Positions 25,184 to 33,810 of a stretch of DNA of 59,366 bases are shown here, piece after piece (positions within the stretch are counted from its first letter, which is position 1; each line of letters begins with the position of its first letter). Source of the stretch: Planktothrix tepida PCC 9214 (GTDB lineage Bacteria > Cyanobacteriota > Cyanobacteriia > Cyanobacteriales > Microcoleaceae). Below the pieces are notes generated by a model, which did no database searches, was not told the DNA's origin, and was given only the letters and a program-made list of their open reading frames with translations. The stretch is from contig NZ_LN889762.1 in NCBI RefSeq assembly GCF_900009145.1, forward strand, positions 1 to 59,366, in the 5' to 3' direction. A program made the translations under genes and the position numbers.

Positions 25184-26179
25184 ATGAGCAATCCTGAATT
25201 ATTATTTGTCAAGATTCGAGATGATGTTGTTGATTGGGTGATGCAGCATGGTTTGAGCAAAACCGAATCTAAGCTATTTTTCTACCTCCTCAAACTTGAC
25301 CGCTTTGGTGATCGTCCCGCTCAGGTAAAAGTCGCAGAAATTCTTCTGAAAACTGGAATTAGTAAAACTTCCTATCACGCTGCTATTGCTAAGTTCCAAG
25401 GTCTGGGATGGTTCGATTTTTGTCATTCTGATGTCAAGGTCAGTAACCTGTGCTGTATTCCGAAATCTCGAACTGATAGTCCAAAATCTCGAACTGATAG
25501 TCCGAAATTCCGAACTGATAGTCCGAAATCTCGAACCGAAATACCGAAATTCCGAACCGAAATTCCGAAATCTCGAACTGAATCTCATGCCCAACCCTTA
25601 CCAAAAGCCAGTTCTAGCTTCTCTCAGACTATTCAGACTTATTCAGACTTTATTCAGACTCTCTCAGACAACGAGAGAACGAGATTTATTAATTTTTGTG
25701 AAGCTAAAACGATTCATTTCAACCCGCCATTGGTGAAGCTGCAAACTTGGTTAGGGTCAATCGATAAAGTCACGGGACTGCCCAACTACATTGAACTTTA
25801 TGATAAATTTCAGCGTTCTCCGCAAGAAGTCCAGATTAGGAACCTGATTCAGCAACAAGCCCAGACGGAACGATGGGAAAGTGACGGCCGTTTATCTGAT
25901 TGGTTATGGGAATGGAGTTGGTTTAGGAACTACGGTCTGACTTCTGAATGGATTAATTTGGCGGCTTCAGAATCCGAACATCAGGAACGCACCGAGTTTG
26001 CCAGTTGGGCAGAAATTCATGGGATTGGACGGTCGGAAACCCAACGAGAAGAAATGCCACCCAGTTTGATTGAAGCTATGTCACTTTCACCTCATGAACA
26101 GCAGAAGATACAAACCTTTACTCAGCAGAAAAAACAGATGAAATCTCGGTTACAGTCCACAGTCACCAGTCCACAGTAA
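25184..26179 (+). CDS. winged-helix plasmid protein with a heptapeptide repeat tract
   Basis: 331-aa protein. Residues 10-88 look like a winged helix (LSKTESKLFFYLLKLD, VKVAEILLKTGISKTSYHAA), as in replication initiators or plasmid regulators. Residues about 92-134 are six to seven copies of a K-S/F-R-T-D/E-S/I-P heptapeptide encoded by 21-bp DNA repeats (about 25461-25585). The rest is Trp-rich and helical. The next gene begins 11 bp downstream. The role in replication is inferred from position. Confidence 0.6.
   Translation: MSNPELLFVKIRDDVVDWVMQHGLSKTESKLFFYLLKLDRFGDRPAQVKVAEILLKTGISKTSYHAAIAKFQGLGWFDFCHSDVKVSNLCCIPKSRTDSPKSRTDSPKFRTDSPKSRTEIPKFRTEIPKSRTESHAQPLPKASSSFSQTIQTYSDFIQTLSDNERTRFINFCEAKTIHFNPPLVKLQTWLGSIDKVTGLPNYIELYDKFQRSPQEVQIRNLIQQQAQTERWESDGRLSDWLWEWSWFRNYGLTSEWINLAASESEHQERTEFASWAEIHGIGRSETQREEMPPSLIEAMSLSPHEQQKIQTFTQQKKQMKSRLQSTVTSPQ
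25461..25585 (+). repeat. 21-bp coding minisatellite
   Basis: About six 21-bp units of the CCGAAATCTCGAACTGATAG type encode the basic heptapeptide tract. Units vary between S/F and D/E codons. Confidence 0.85.
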
Positions 26180-26190
26180 TCAGTCCCGCT

Positions 26191-26685
26191 ATGGTTGATT
26201 TATCCTCTATTCCCAAACTGCAACGGCTCCGGCATCCGAAGGTTGTCCAACAGGAACAACAGATTTATCAACCGTCGTGGCATTGTCACTGTTGCCGAGA
26301 TTCGGGCTTGGTTATTGGGCCTGGAAAAGTCATTGAAGGATATCAAGAAATGGAAGATTTACCTGTCCTCTGTAACCGCCCCGGTTGTTCCGCAGCTTCT
26401 CAGTGGCGACAGATGGGACTCGATGAACGGGTTAGTCCAGAAATCTGTCAACTGCTTCATGATTTTAGTGTGGAAGATTGGAAAGTTACCGTTAAACTTC
26501 AGTGGAGTCGTGCTAAACAAATTGCTGAACAAATCGCTATCCTCAGTCAGAAGAAGTCTCTCCGACCCCAGGGATGCGAACGCACTGACAACGATGAACG
26601 AGAAATTCAGATTCGTAAAGAAAATGTCCAAGCCCAATTAGATACTTATGGAGAGAATTCAACCGAGAAGTTAATTAAATCCTGA
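26191..26685 (+). CDS. zinc-finger-like plasmid protein (164 aa)
   Basis: The N-terminal half has WHCHCCRDSG and LCNRPGCSAA, two cysteine pairs spaced about 30 residues apart, a likely zinc ribbon. The C-terminal half is helical (AKQIAEQIAIL, RKENVQAQLDTYG). It lies 11 bp downstream of the winged-helix gene and upstream of CyRepA1, so it is probably part of the replication operon. Function unknown. Confidence 0.65.
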   Translation: MVDLSSIPKLQRLRHPKVVQQEQQIYQPSWHCHCCRDSGLVIGPGKVIEGYQEMEDLPVLCNRPGCSAASQWRQMGLDERVSPEICQLLHDFSVEDWKVTVKLQWSRAKQIAEQIAILSQKKSLRPQGCERTDNDEREIQIRKENVQAQLDTYGENSTEKLIKS

Positions 26686-26814
26686 TTGTCTAATGCTTTG
26701 GGCTTTAAATCCAAGCCTTTCTCACACACCGAGATGGAGTTTCTCAAGTCGTAGAGATTTGTTAAATGTTACCGAGATTGATTGATTTTTCAACGAATTT
26801 AGGCTTAAATGATT

Positions 26815-26853
26815 ATCACCCACAGGAATCTTTGCGAGGCTTCTGCGGGTGAT
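26815..26853 (+). promoter_or_regulatory. hairpin over the replication-gene start
   Basis: ATCACCC (26815-26821) pairs with GGGTGAT (26847-26853), extended by CAG/CTG. The 3' arm covers the GTG start at 26849 and masks the GAGG upstream. It may control translation of the replication protein. Confidence 0.55.
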
Positions 26854-29800
26854 TAATGTCCATTCAACCAGGGTTTTGTGGAAACCCTTTCATAAACTTA
26901 TGGATATATTAGCACAAACAGGGTGCTGTGCAAGTGTTTCTTTAAAATTCAGACCAGATTTTATCAAGGAGTCCCATTTCAGCGAATGGCGGGCATCTGG
27001 AGTCCATCAAGATCTCATTGGGTTGAACGTTGTTAGTTTAGAAGGATATCAACCCGCCGAGTATTTACTTTATTCGCCACAGCTAAAGCGACTCAACACT
27101 GGAAGACTCAATAGTTCTACCCTCCACAACTATCAACACTTGGAAGCTGGGGGCTGGTATTGCCAAGGTCTGGACAATTGGGGCTGTTTCAAACCCGATC
27201 AACCTCGACAAGCTACCGATCTGAAAACGGGCAAAACCAAAGTCATTAAATACGAACATCCCCCCAAAGTTCCGACTAGCATCTTTCAACTGTCCGTTTC
27301 CTGGCGCATTGGTCTGAAAATTGCCCTCAAGAATGAGGGGCGAGGGGCGAGGGACGAGGGGCAAACAGAAAACTCTCAAGTCTATTTAAAACGTCTGCAA
27401 CATCATTGGCAGCTTCCCTTCAATATTTCCCCGGCGCATTTGCTCAACGGATACGATAGTTTACTAGACTCCCTGCTGTCTGAAGAAGATATCGACTTTT
27501 GGGACTGGGTTGAATCTGTTAATTTACCGATTATTCTCTGTGAAGGGGCGAAAAAAGCGGGGGCATTGTTGACTGCTGGATATGTGGCGATCGCCTTACC
27601 TGGAATTACGGGAGGAGTACGAGTTCAGCGAGATAGCAATGGGGTGAAAATTAATAGTTTCCTGCTTCCTGAACTGGAACGGTTTGCTAATGGACGATTG
27701 ATTTATATTTGTTTTGACCATGACCAGAAGCGCACCGCCCGAATAGCGGTTAATCGAGAAATTCAGAAACTTGGTCAGTGTTTTCAGGGACAAGGGGCGA
27801 GGGGCGAGGGGCGAGGGGACAATGATTTTCCTCCCTCATCGGTTTGGGTCATCAGTTTACCGGGGCCAGATAAAGGTGTTGATGATTTTATTGTTAATTG
27901 TGGTGAACATCAATTTGATGAACTATTTGCTGAAGCAACGGATTTAGACTATTGGATTTATCGCAAAGATTATGAAATTACTTATCCTGCCACTAAACTG
28001 AATAGTCGTTATCTGAAGCTGAATTTTCCAGAACAAGGATTAGTTTGTATTAAATCAGGAAAAGGTACAGGCAAAACTGAGAATTTAATTCCGTTAATTC
28101 AAGAATCGATGGACATTGGGCGGAAAGTTTTAGTGATTACCCATCGGATTCAATTGGGGCGCTCGATTTGTAATCGCTTAGGGTTAGTGTGGGTAGAAGA
28201 TCGGCAGGAACATCAAGAAGATTCTATCTTTGGGTTTGGATTATGTATTGATAGTTTACATCCTCTGAGTCAAGCTAAATTTAATCCATCTGAATGGGAA
28301 GATGCTATCATTATTTTAGATGAAACTGAACAAATTATTTGGCATTTACTCAATAGCTCAACCTGTATCGATAAACGAGCCATCTTATGTCGAATGTTTA
28401 CGGAATTAGTACAAACTGTTTTAAGTTCTGGTGGATTAATTATTGCTCAAGATGCAGATTTATCTGATTATGCCATTGATTATTTAATAGATTGTGCTGG
28501 ATTTAGAATTAATCCCCAAGTTTATGTTAATGAATATAAGCACAGTCAGCAACGGAAAGTTATTGTTTATAATCAATCAAATCCGTCTCATCTAATCACT
28601 CAACTCTATGAATCAGTCGGGAAAGCTCCGATTTTATTGGTCTTAGATAGTCAGAAAGTGAAAGGAAAGTTTTCTTGTATTAATCTGGAAAGTCAACTGC
28701 AAGAATCTTTTCCTGAATTGAAGATTATCAGAATAGATTCGGAAACCGTTGCTGATGAAACTCATGCAGCTTTTGGTTGTATGGAAGATATTAATAACCG
28801 AATTAAAGATTATGATATTATTATTACATCTCCAACAATTGGCACGGGAGTTAGTATTGATTTAGTGAATCATTTTCAAGCGATATTTGCTATTTTCCAA
28901 GGTGCAATTAATGTTAAAGATGCTTGTCAATTTTTAGCACGGGTTCGAGATTTGAATGTTCCTTGTCATGTCTGGGCATCAAGTTACGGTTGTGGTCAAA
29001 TTGGCAATCGCTCAACTTATTGGAAACCATTGTTAGCAACTCAGACTAAAGTTTTCAAGCGTAATCTTCAGATTTTACAACAAATTGATTTAAACTTATC
29101 CATTGACTTTGATGAGCAACTGACTCCAGAACATACTAAAGTTTGGGCTAAGTTTGCAGCACGAGTGAATGCAGGTCTATGGCAATTCAGGAAAACTTTA
29201 ATTCGGGAATTAGAAGCGGAAGGTCATAAGATTGAAGTTTCAGAAATTGAGAAAACGTTTTTAGAATGTGAACAGTTATTAGCTGATGTTTTTACGTTAG
29301 ATCCCCTTGCTCAAGTTCCAGAAGTTTCTGAACAATTGAAAGGAACGGTTGAGAAGCTGCATCACTTAGAACAATCTGCTAAAACTTATTTAGAGCAAGC
29401 AACGAAAACTCGGAATGCTAATCAATATAATTATGCTTTGTTTATTGCCAGTCAGCTTTTATTGACTCAGGAACAATACGAAGAACTGAAAAGTAAACGC
29501 CAGAAAACTAAAGATGAGTTAGCCCAACAGCGCTATTATGAAATTTACTCTCGGTATGGTGTAGAAGTTACGCCGGAATTAGTGTTAATGGATATGGACG
29601 GGTATTATCCGAAGCTGCGGTTACATTATTATTTACTGCATCCTGAACTGGTTCACCAACGGGATAAACGCTATTTAGAACGACAGTTAGAGACAGGTGA
29701 AGGTAAAGTTTGTTTACAAGATCTTAAATTATTATCGGCACAAGTCCAAGTCTTGAAACTATTGGGAGTTGATAGTTTACTGGAGTTAGATAGAGAATTC

Positions 29801-30364
29801 ACTTTGGAGTCTGAAGAAATTCTGGACTTTGCAGATAAGGTCGTAAGCTTCAGCCGAGATGTGGGGGATTATCTAGGGATTAGTCCTAATACTAAAGCGT
29901 CTCCGATTCGGATTGTTCAAGATGTCCTCCGCAATAAAATCGGTTTACCTCTCAAGTGTGTTCGGCAGATTAAGTTACCCGACGGTACTCGACAACGAGT
30001 TTATGCCTTTGATTGTCCCACCTGGCGTTATTCTATCTTTGACCAATGGTACATGAGGGACGAGGAACGAGGGGCGAGGGAGGGAACACCGCAGTCAATA
30101 ATAAATAATGTAGAAGCTGTTGTGAGTGATGTTCCTGAGCACAAACCCGCCGGAGAACCACCGGAATTGCTGAAACGATTTTGGACACAGTTTTGGAATC
30201 TGTTGACTCATGCTGACTGGAAACCTCGACTGATTAAGCTATTGAAAATACCCCCGGCATTGCAATGGGTCGCGGAGGAGTTGCAAACTCAGCCTATTCT
30301 GGAGGATATTCTCAGGACAATTGAAGATTGGTTGAGGACAGATGAAAAGTTAGATTATTCCTGA
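26849..30364 (+). CDS. CyRepA1-type plasmid replication protein (DUF3854 + helicase)
   Basis: 1171-aa protein. The N-terminal HFSEWRASGVHQDLIGLNV, EYLLYSPQLKRLNTGRL and HLEAGGWYCQGLD match the CyRepA1 family. A DUF3854/TOPRIM-like domain follows (ILCEGAKKAG about 229-238, LPGITGG, ICFDHD), as in primases. Then a P-loop helicase with Walker A GKGTGKT (about 404-410) and Walker B IILDETEQ (about 488). It is the likely initiator of this replicon. GTG 26849 lies in a hairpin; ATG 26900 is an alternative start. Three GGGGCGA tracts add in-frame Arg/Gly/Glu-rich insertions. Confidence 0.85.
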   Translation: MINVHSTRVLWKPFHKLMDILAQTGCCASVSLKFRPDFIKESHFSEWRASGVHQDLIGLNVVSLEGYQPAEYLLYSPQLKRLNTGRLNSSTLHNYQHLEAGGWYCQGLDNWGCFKPDQPRQATDLKTGKTKVIKYEHPPKVPTSIFQLSVSWRIGLKIALKNEGRGARDEGQTENSQVYLKRLQHHWQLPFNISPAHLLNGYDSLLDSLLSEEDIDFWDWVESVNLPIILCEGAKKAGALLTAGYVAIALPGITGGVRVQRDSNGVKINSFLLPELERFANGRLIYICFDHDQKRTARIAVNREIQKLGQCFQGQGARGEGRGDNDFPPSSVWVISLPGPDKGVDDFIVNCGEHQFDELFAEATDLDYWIYRKDYEITYPATKLNSRYLKLNFPEQGLVCIKSGKGTGKTENLIPLIQESMDIGRKVLVITHRIQLGRSICNRLGLVWVEDRQEHQEDSIFGFGLCIDSLHPLSQAKFNPSEWEDAIIILDETEQIIWHLLNSSTCIDKRAILCRMFTELVQTVLSSGGLIIAQDADLSDYAIDYLIDCAGFRINPQVYVNEYKHSQQRKVIVYNQSNPSHLITQLYESVGKAPILLVLDSQKVKGKFSCINLESQLQESFPELKIIRIDSETVADETHAAFGCMEDINNRIKDYDIIITSPTIGTGVSIDLVNHFQAIFAIFQGAINVKDACQFLARVRDLNVPCHVWASSYGCGQIGNRSTYWKPLLATQTKVFKRNLQILQQIDLNLSIDFDEQLTPEHTKVWAKFAARVNAGLWQFRKTLIRELEAEGHKIEVSEIEKTFLECEQLLADVFTLDPLAQVPEVSEQLKGTVEKLHHLEQSAKTYLEQATKTRNANQYNYALFIASQLLLTQEQYEELKSKRQKTKDELAQQRYYEIYSRYGVEVTPELVLMDMDGYYPKLRLHYYLLHPELVHQRDKRYLERQLETGEGKVCLQDLKLLSAQVQVLKLLGVDSLLELDREFTLESEEILDFADKVVSFSRDVGDYLGISPNTKASPIRIVQDVLRNKIGLPLKCVRQIKLPDGTRQRVYAFDCPTWRYSIFDQWYMRDEERGAREGTPQSIINNVEAVVSDVPEHKPAGEPPELLKRFWTQFWNLLTHADWKPRLIKLLKIPPALQWVAEELQTQPILEDILRTIEDWLRTDEKLDYS
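27338..27362 (+). repeat. GGGGCGA repeat inside the replication gene
   Basis: About three heptamers, read in frame as EGRGARDEG, between the N-terminal domain and the DUF3854 region. Confidence 0.8.
27791..27819 (+). repeat. GGGGCGA repeat inside the replication gene (second)
   Basis: About four heptamers, read as GARGEGRG, in the linker before the helicase domain. Confidence 0.8.
30058..30080 (+). repeat. GGGGCGA-type repeat inside the replication gene (third)
   Basis: Degenerate heptamers read as DEERGAREG near the C-terminus, outside the catalytic domains. Confidence 0.7.
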
Positions 30365-30732
30365 ACATCCTTGAGGGCATCTTCCAACAGCAGTCTGACA
30401 ATTTCCGCTTTCGTTCGTCCTGTCCTGGCGGCTAACATCGACAACTTTCTATGGGTGGATTCAGCTAAATCAACAGTGAACCGCTTTGTCCCTTCCTTGG
30501 GTTGAAATTGTAGTTTGTCCATCATTGTTAATTGCTGTTGTGGTGTTGGTTGTGGTGTAGGCTCTGGTGTTGATTCGGGTTCTGAAGCTTCAACGGTTGC
30601 TATCGGTTCAGGAGTTACCGCCGGAGTTATGGAAACTTTCTCGTCCCTTGCCCCTTGCCCCTCGTCCCTCCCATACACAAATTCTTTAGCAAGCGCATCA
30701 GTCAAGGGTTTGCGGGATTGTTTTCTGTTCAT
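30355..30732 (-). CDS. ribbon-helix-helix partition partner (ParG-like)
   Basis: 125-aa protein. A flexible Pro/Thr/Glu-rich N-terminal arm precedes a C-terminal ribbon-helix-helix (GTKRFTVDLAESTHRKLSML, GRTKAEIVRLLLEDAL), the fold of ParG/Omega centromere-binding proteins. Its ATG overlaps the parA stop (ATGA), so the two are translationally coupled. Its 3' end overlaps the convergent replication gene by 10 bp. A GGGGCGA-type repeat encodes part of the arm (RDEGQGARDEK). Confidence 0.8.
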   Translation of the reverse strand: MNRKQSRKPLTDALAKEFVYGRDEGQGARDEKVSITPAVTPEPIATVEASEPESTPEPTPQPTPQQQLTMMDKLQFQPKEGTKRFTVDLAESTHRKLSMLAARTGRTKAEIVRLLLEDALKDVQE

Positions 30733-31379
30733 GCTCCCTCCAACTGCTTGAGAATCGCTTTGAATAATCGCTCGTATTCTGTCGCAGCTTCATTCGCCGC
30801 TTGTCCGGGTAAGTCCCACACCGTTAAGGATTGACCGGAAGTGTCTGCTACGGCTTGTTTCTGGTGAATGATGGGCTTTAGAAATTTAGCATCGGGAATC
30901 TGAGATAAAAGGGCGATCGCTTCATCTTTGAGTTTGGTGTTTTTGACCGCCCGACTTAGAAACACTAAACCTTTGGGTAATCCCCCTCGAACTGACTGGG
31001 CCTGTTTCAGCAATCGCATGGCATCGGAAGCAGACCGTAAATCAACACCCGTCGGCTGTACCGGAATTACGGCTAAATCACATCGGAATAAAATGGCTCT
31101 GGTTTCTTCTGCTAAACTTGCGGGGCCGTCAACAATCAGGTAATCGTAATCTTTCACCAACTCTGGAATCTGCTCCAGGAGGTCATCTGGTGATTGAATC
31201 ACCTGACAGGGGATCGGGTTCTCCATTCCCTCAACCCACTGTGAACTAGATTTCTGAGCATCAGCATCGATGAGCAACACCCGATAGTTCTGCTTGAACT
31301 GAAGCCAATACGCTAAATGAACCGAGGAGGTAGACTTGCCACACCCTCCCTTCTGATTGATTAACGCGATAACTGCCAC
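30729..31379 (-). CDS. parA: ParA-family partition ATPase
   Basis: 216-aa Walker-type partition ATPase. Deviant Walker A KGGCGKST begins at Lys10, VLLIDADAQ at about 35-43 gives Walker A', and YLIVDGPASLAEET Walker B. It lacks an N-terminal helix-turn-helix, as in small type Ib ParA proteins that pair with ribbon-helix-helix partners. It is followed by that partner and preceded by a dense TTACTG repeat region, a complete par locus. It moves plasmid copies along the nucleoid. Confidence 0.9.
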   Translation of the reverse strand: MAVIALINQKGGCGKSTSSVHLAYWLQFKQNYRVLLIDADAQKSSSQWVEGMENPIPCQVIQSPDDLLEQIPELVKDYDYLIVDGPASLAEETRAILFRCDLAVIPVQPTGVDLRSASDAMRLLKQAQSVRGGLPKGLVFLSRAVKNTKLKDEAIALLSQIPDAKFLKPIIHQKQAVADTSGQSLTVWDLPGQAANEAATEYERLFKAILKQLEGA

Positions 31380-31389
31380 CCTCTACCTC

Positions 31390-31755
31390 ACTTACTTATT
31401 TACTGACTGCAATACTTAATCATTTACTGATTTACTTACTGATTGCATTAAATACTTACTGATATACTTAAGTATATCAGTAAAACAGCCAACAAAACCT
31501 TAATGCAGTAAGCCATTACTGAAGTACGGCAATAAAGCATTAATGCAGTAAGAGATTACTGAAGTACGGCAATAAAGCATTACTGAAGTATTTCAGCAAA
31601 CGTTGCAGTCAATAAGTCTTTAAGCCAGTCAAGCATTACTGAAGGACAGCAGTAGAACAAGCATTAAGGCATTACATCATCATTTACTGAATAAATTACT
31701 TACTTACTGCATCACTTACTGCATCACTTACTGCATCACTGAAGTAAATAAACAT
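31390..31755. promoter_or_regulatory. TTACTG repeat array: candidate centromere/operator (or iterons)
   Basis: Upstream of parA there are 12 TTACTG and 3 CAGTAA hexamers in 366 bp. They include a 40-bp unit repeated in tandem with two mismatches (31501-31540, 31541-31580) and three TTACTGCATCAC units near 31700-31736. Small-ParA systems have centromeres of short repeats bound by the ribbon-helix-helix partner, which also represses the operon. Replication iterons are the alternative. Confidence 0.75.
31456..31483. repeat. 28-bp perfect palindrome in the partition region
   Basis: TTACTGATATAC, TTAA, GTATATCAGTAA: a perfect palindrome whose ends are the TTACTG hexamer. A probable dimer operator 77 bp upstream of parA. 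Confidence 0.8.
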
Positions 31756-32277
31756 TTAAGTCTGCACAATCCGAGTAGACAGGGCAACCCAGTTGCCGAG
31801 TTGGAGATTGGCGGCGTTAGTGTCAGGGTCATGCTGAATCAGAACGTGACGACCGATGAGATGCAAATCCGATTCAACCCCATTGAGAATGCAGTGCCAG
31901 AGCGCCACATGGATTAAGTGATCGAAAACCAAGCCATGCAGAGTCCGCCACAGTTCCACCGGATGCTCAGGAGGTTGGACAGAATAGGAACCGTCAGAAT
32001 AGCGGATCAAGAGTTGCGGGAGGTTGCCGAAGAATGTTTTTGTCCAATAGACCAGAGTGCGTTTTAAGATTCTCTGAGGGGGAGTGAGTTGCTGTTGAGT
32101 GTACAGATGTCGAGCCACTTCTGAAATCGTTAACTTATCTCCAATATCCGCAGCACTGAGAGTTTTAATTGTGATGGGATAATCCGACTCACTGGGATAG
32201 AGAAGTGACTGTGTTGTTGTTGTTAATGCCTGAATTAGTTGAGGCTCTGTTAGTGTTTTTGGGTGTAAAGTTATCAT
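31756..32277 (-). CDS. hypothetical plasmid protein (173 aa)
   Basis: Start taken at the ATG at 32277 rather than a TTG six bases earlier. The middle (LTISEVARHLYTQQQLTPPQ) reads like a helix-turn-helix. YWTKTFFGNLPQLLIRYSDG follows, and the C-terminus is beta-rich. Its stop codon borders the TTACTG array, so it and parA flank the presumed centromere in tandem. Function unknown. Confidence 0.55.
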   Translation of the reverse strand: MITLHPKTLTEPQLIQALTTTTQSLLYPSESDYPITIKTLSAADIGDKLTISEVARHLYTQQQLTPPQRILKRTLVYWTKTFFGNLPQLLIRYSDGSYSVQPPEHPVELWRTLHGLVFDHLIHVALWHCILNGVESDLHLIGRHVLIQHDPDTNAANLQLGNWVALSTRIVQT

Positions 32278-32363
32278 CAACAAGTTTTGCTAATAAATTA
32301 TTTAATAAGTATAATTTAATTTTGGACTTTACTAAACCAGAATACTACCCAATTAACCCCCCA

Positions 32364-33242
32364 ATGTTGAACCCATCTTTTAGCAATTTAAGAGAACAAA
32401 TTAATGCTTTTCTCTATTCAAGCCCTGGAGTAGCTTGTTATATTGACTATTCTCTAAATTATATCTCAGTTAATGAATCTTTTGCAGAATTCTTTGGCTT
32501 AGAAACTAAGAACTTTATTGAAAAGCCTGTCGGTTGGCTCAATGAAAGCAATCAGCTTAAAAGAAATTTAGAATCCTTTTGCAAAACGGCTACTGTACAA
32601 GCCAATTGGGAAGTAGAGATTTCAAGCCAAGATAAACAATTCTATTTCTTAATTTTAGCTAAAAAATGTACAGAGGGCATTGCAATCTTTGGTTTTGATA
32701 TTACAGAAAAGAAAGAATTAGAATCTGCCTTAAGAGCCTCTGAGGAAAGACATACAGCATTAATTAAAGCATTACCTCAAGTGCTAAAGTCCTCCTCTCT
32801 CCGTCGCTCAACAGAATCTTTTGAAGCCTTAATCGAAAAACTAACGGATGATCCGGTATTTTCAGATTCAGGAATTCGGGAACTGTCCACCTCTCAGATT
32901 GAAAAACTGGTAAAATTAGAAGTAGAGGTTAGGGAAAACTCAACTCGACTCCGACAAGTTGAATGCTCTTTATTTACTAACCCTAATAGTTTAAATAATC
33001 GCTTGAAAGGATTAGAAATTCACCAAGATAAGGATGAAGAAAATTGGAAATCACTGGAATCCGATTTATTCCCCTTTCGCACTTTTGGCAGAATTGTTAA
33101 AGGTACACCAGGTGGATTAAAAACTTGGTTTATTATGATTATATTTTCTGTCTTAATTTCTATTTTTATGGTAGATATTTTTATCAGAATTTATGATATT
33201 AGACCGAAAGATTTACTCAATCAAATCGAGAAAACTGATTAA
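32364..33242 (+). CDS. PAS-domain protein with C-terminal membrane anchor
   Basis: Start set at the ATG at 32364 (MLNPSF); a longer frame overlaps the preceding divergent gene. Residues 8-120 form a PAS sensor domain (FLYSSPGVACYIDYSLNYIS, NESFAEFFGL, FGFDITEKKELE). A helical coiled-coil region follows and then one transmembrane helix (about 257-280, WFIMIIFSVLISIFMVDIFI). There is no kinase or cyclase output domain, so it may signal through protein contacts. Confidence 0.75.
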   Translation: MLNPSFSNLREQINAFLYSSPGVACYIDYSLNYISVNESFAEFFGLETKNFIEKPVGWLNESNQLKRNLESFCKTATVQANWEVEISSQDKQFYFLILAKKCTEGIAIFGFDITEKKELESALRASEERHTALIKALPQVLKSSSLRRSTESFEALIEKLTDDPVFSDSGIRELSTSQIEKLVKLEVEVRENSTRLRQVECSLFTNPNSLNNRLKGLEIHQDKDEENWKSLESDLFPFRTFGRIVKGTPGGLKTWFIMIIFSVLISIFMVDIFIRIYDIRPKDLLNQIEKTD

Positions 33243-33250
33243 ATATTTTA

Positions 33251-33739
33251 TCAAATCATTTTCCTATATTCACTCGGTATCATAAATTGTGCATCTGACC
33301 AGACTCCTTTTTGAGATTGAATGGCATAATATTGATGTTGTAAAATGCGAGTAGCTAAAATAATATCAAGTTTTGTTAAATTTCGACTTTCATAAACGAT
33401 TCTAGGTTCTAAAAAAGCCACGGCTAAACCGACTCGTAACAGTTGCAGTTGAAGATTAGAGCGTCCTAAGTACCAATCTGATAAAATCCGATTATAAGGA
33501 TCTGTTTCATGGATGATAACCGTCAGTTGTTTACCTTGAATTAAATGATCAAGATAACGCCGTGACAGTTCCCCCCACTTCCATTGATTCAAATCCGTTT
33601 CTGTAGAAATTTTACCAAGCTTTTGAATTTCAGGGGCATCAATCCATCTAGCTCTAAATTTAGTAGCTGCGCCATTATATTCAGCAATAAAGGTATCACC
33701 ATCAATAATAAAGTTGGGAGTCAGAATTAGTTTTTGCAT
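33251..33739 (-). CDS. staphylococcal-nuclease-like protein
   Basis: SNase/thermonuclease family. IDGDTFIAEYNG, then RARWIDAPEIQKLG with the conserved Arg and Asp/Glu metal site, then DPYNRILSDWYL with the second catalytic Arg. The start is placed at MQKLIL (33739), directly after the terminator of the gene upstream. No signal peptide, so cytosolic. It may process nucleic acid on the plasmid. Confidence 0.8.
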   Translation of the reverse strand: MQKLILTPNFIIDGDTFIAEYNGAATKFRARWIDAPEIQKLGKISTETDLNQWKWGELSRRYLDHLIQGKQLTVIIHETDPYNRILSDWYLGRSNLQLQLLRVGLAVAFLEPRIVYESRNLTKLDIILATRILQHQYYAIQSQKGVWSDAQFMIPSEYRKMI

Positions 33740-33750
33740 CTTTATTAAAT

Positions 33751-33772
33751 AAAAAACCCCCATTGGGGGGAA
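33751..33772 (-). terminator. terminator of the 190-aa gene
   Basis: CCCCCC-AAT-GGGGG followed by TTTTTT on the minus strand. Confidence 0.85.
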
Positions 33773-33810
33773 AGGCAAACATGGAAGAGTACGATTCAGA
33801 TTGATCAGAG

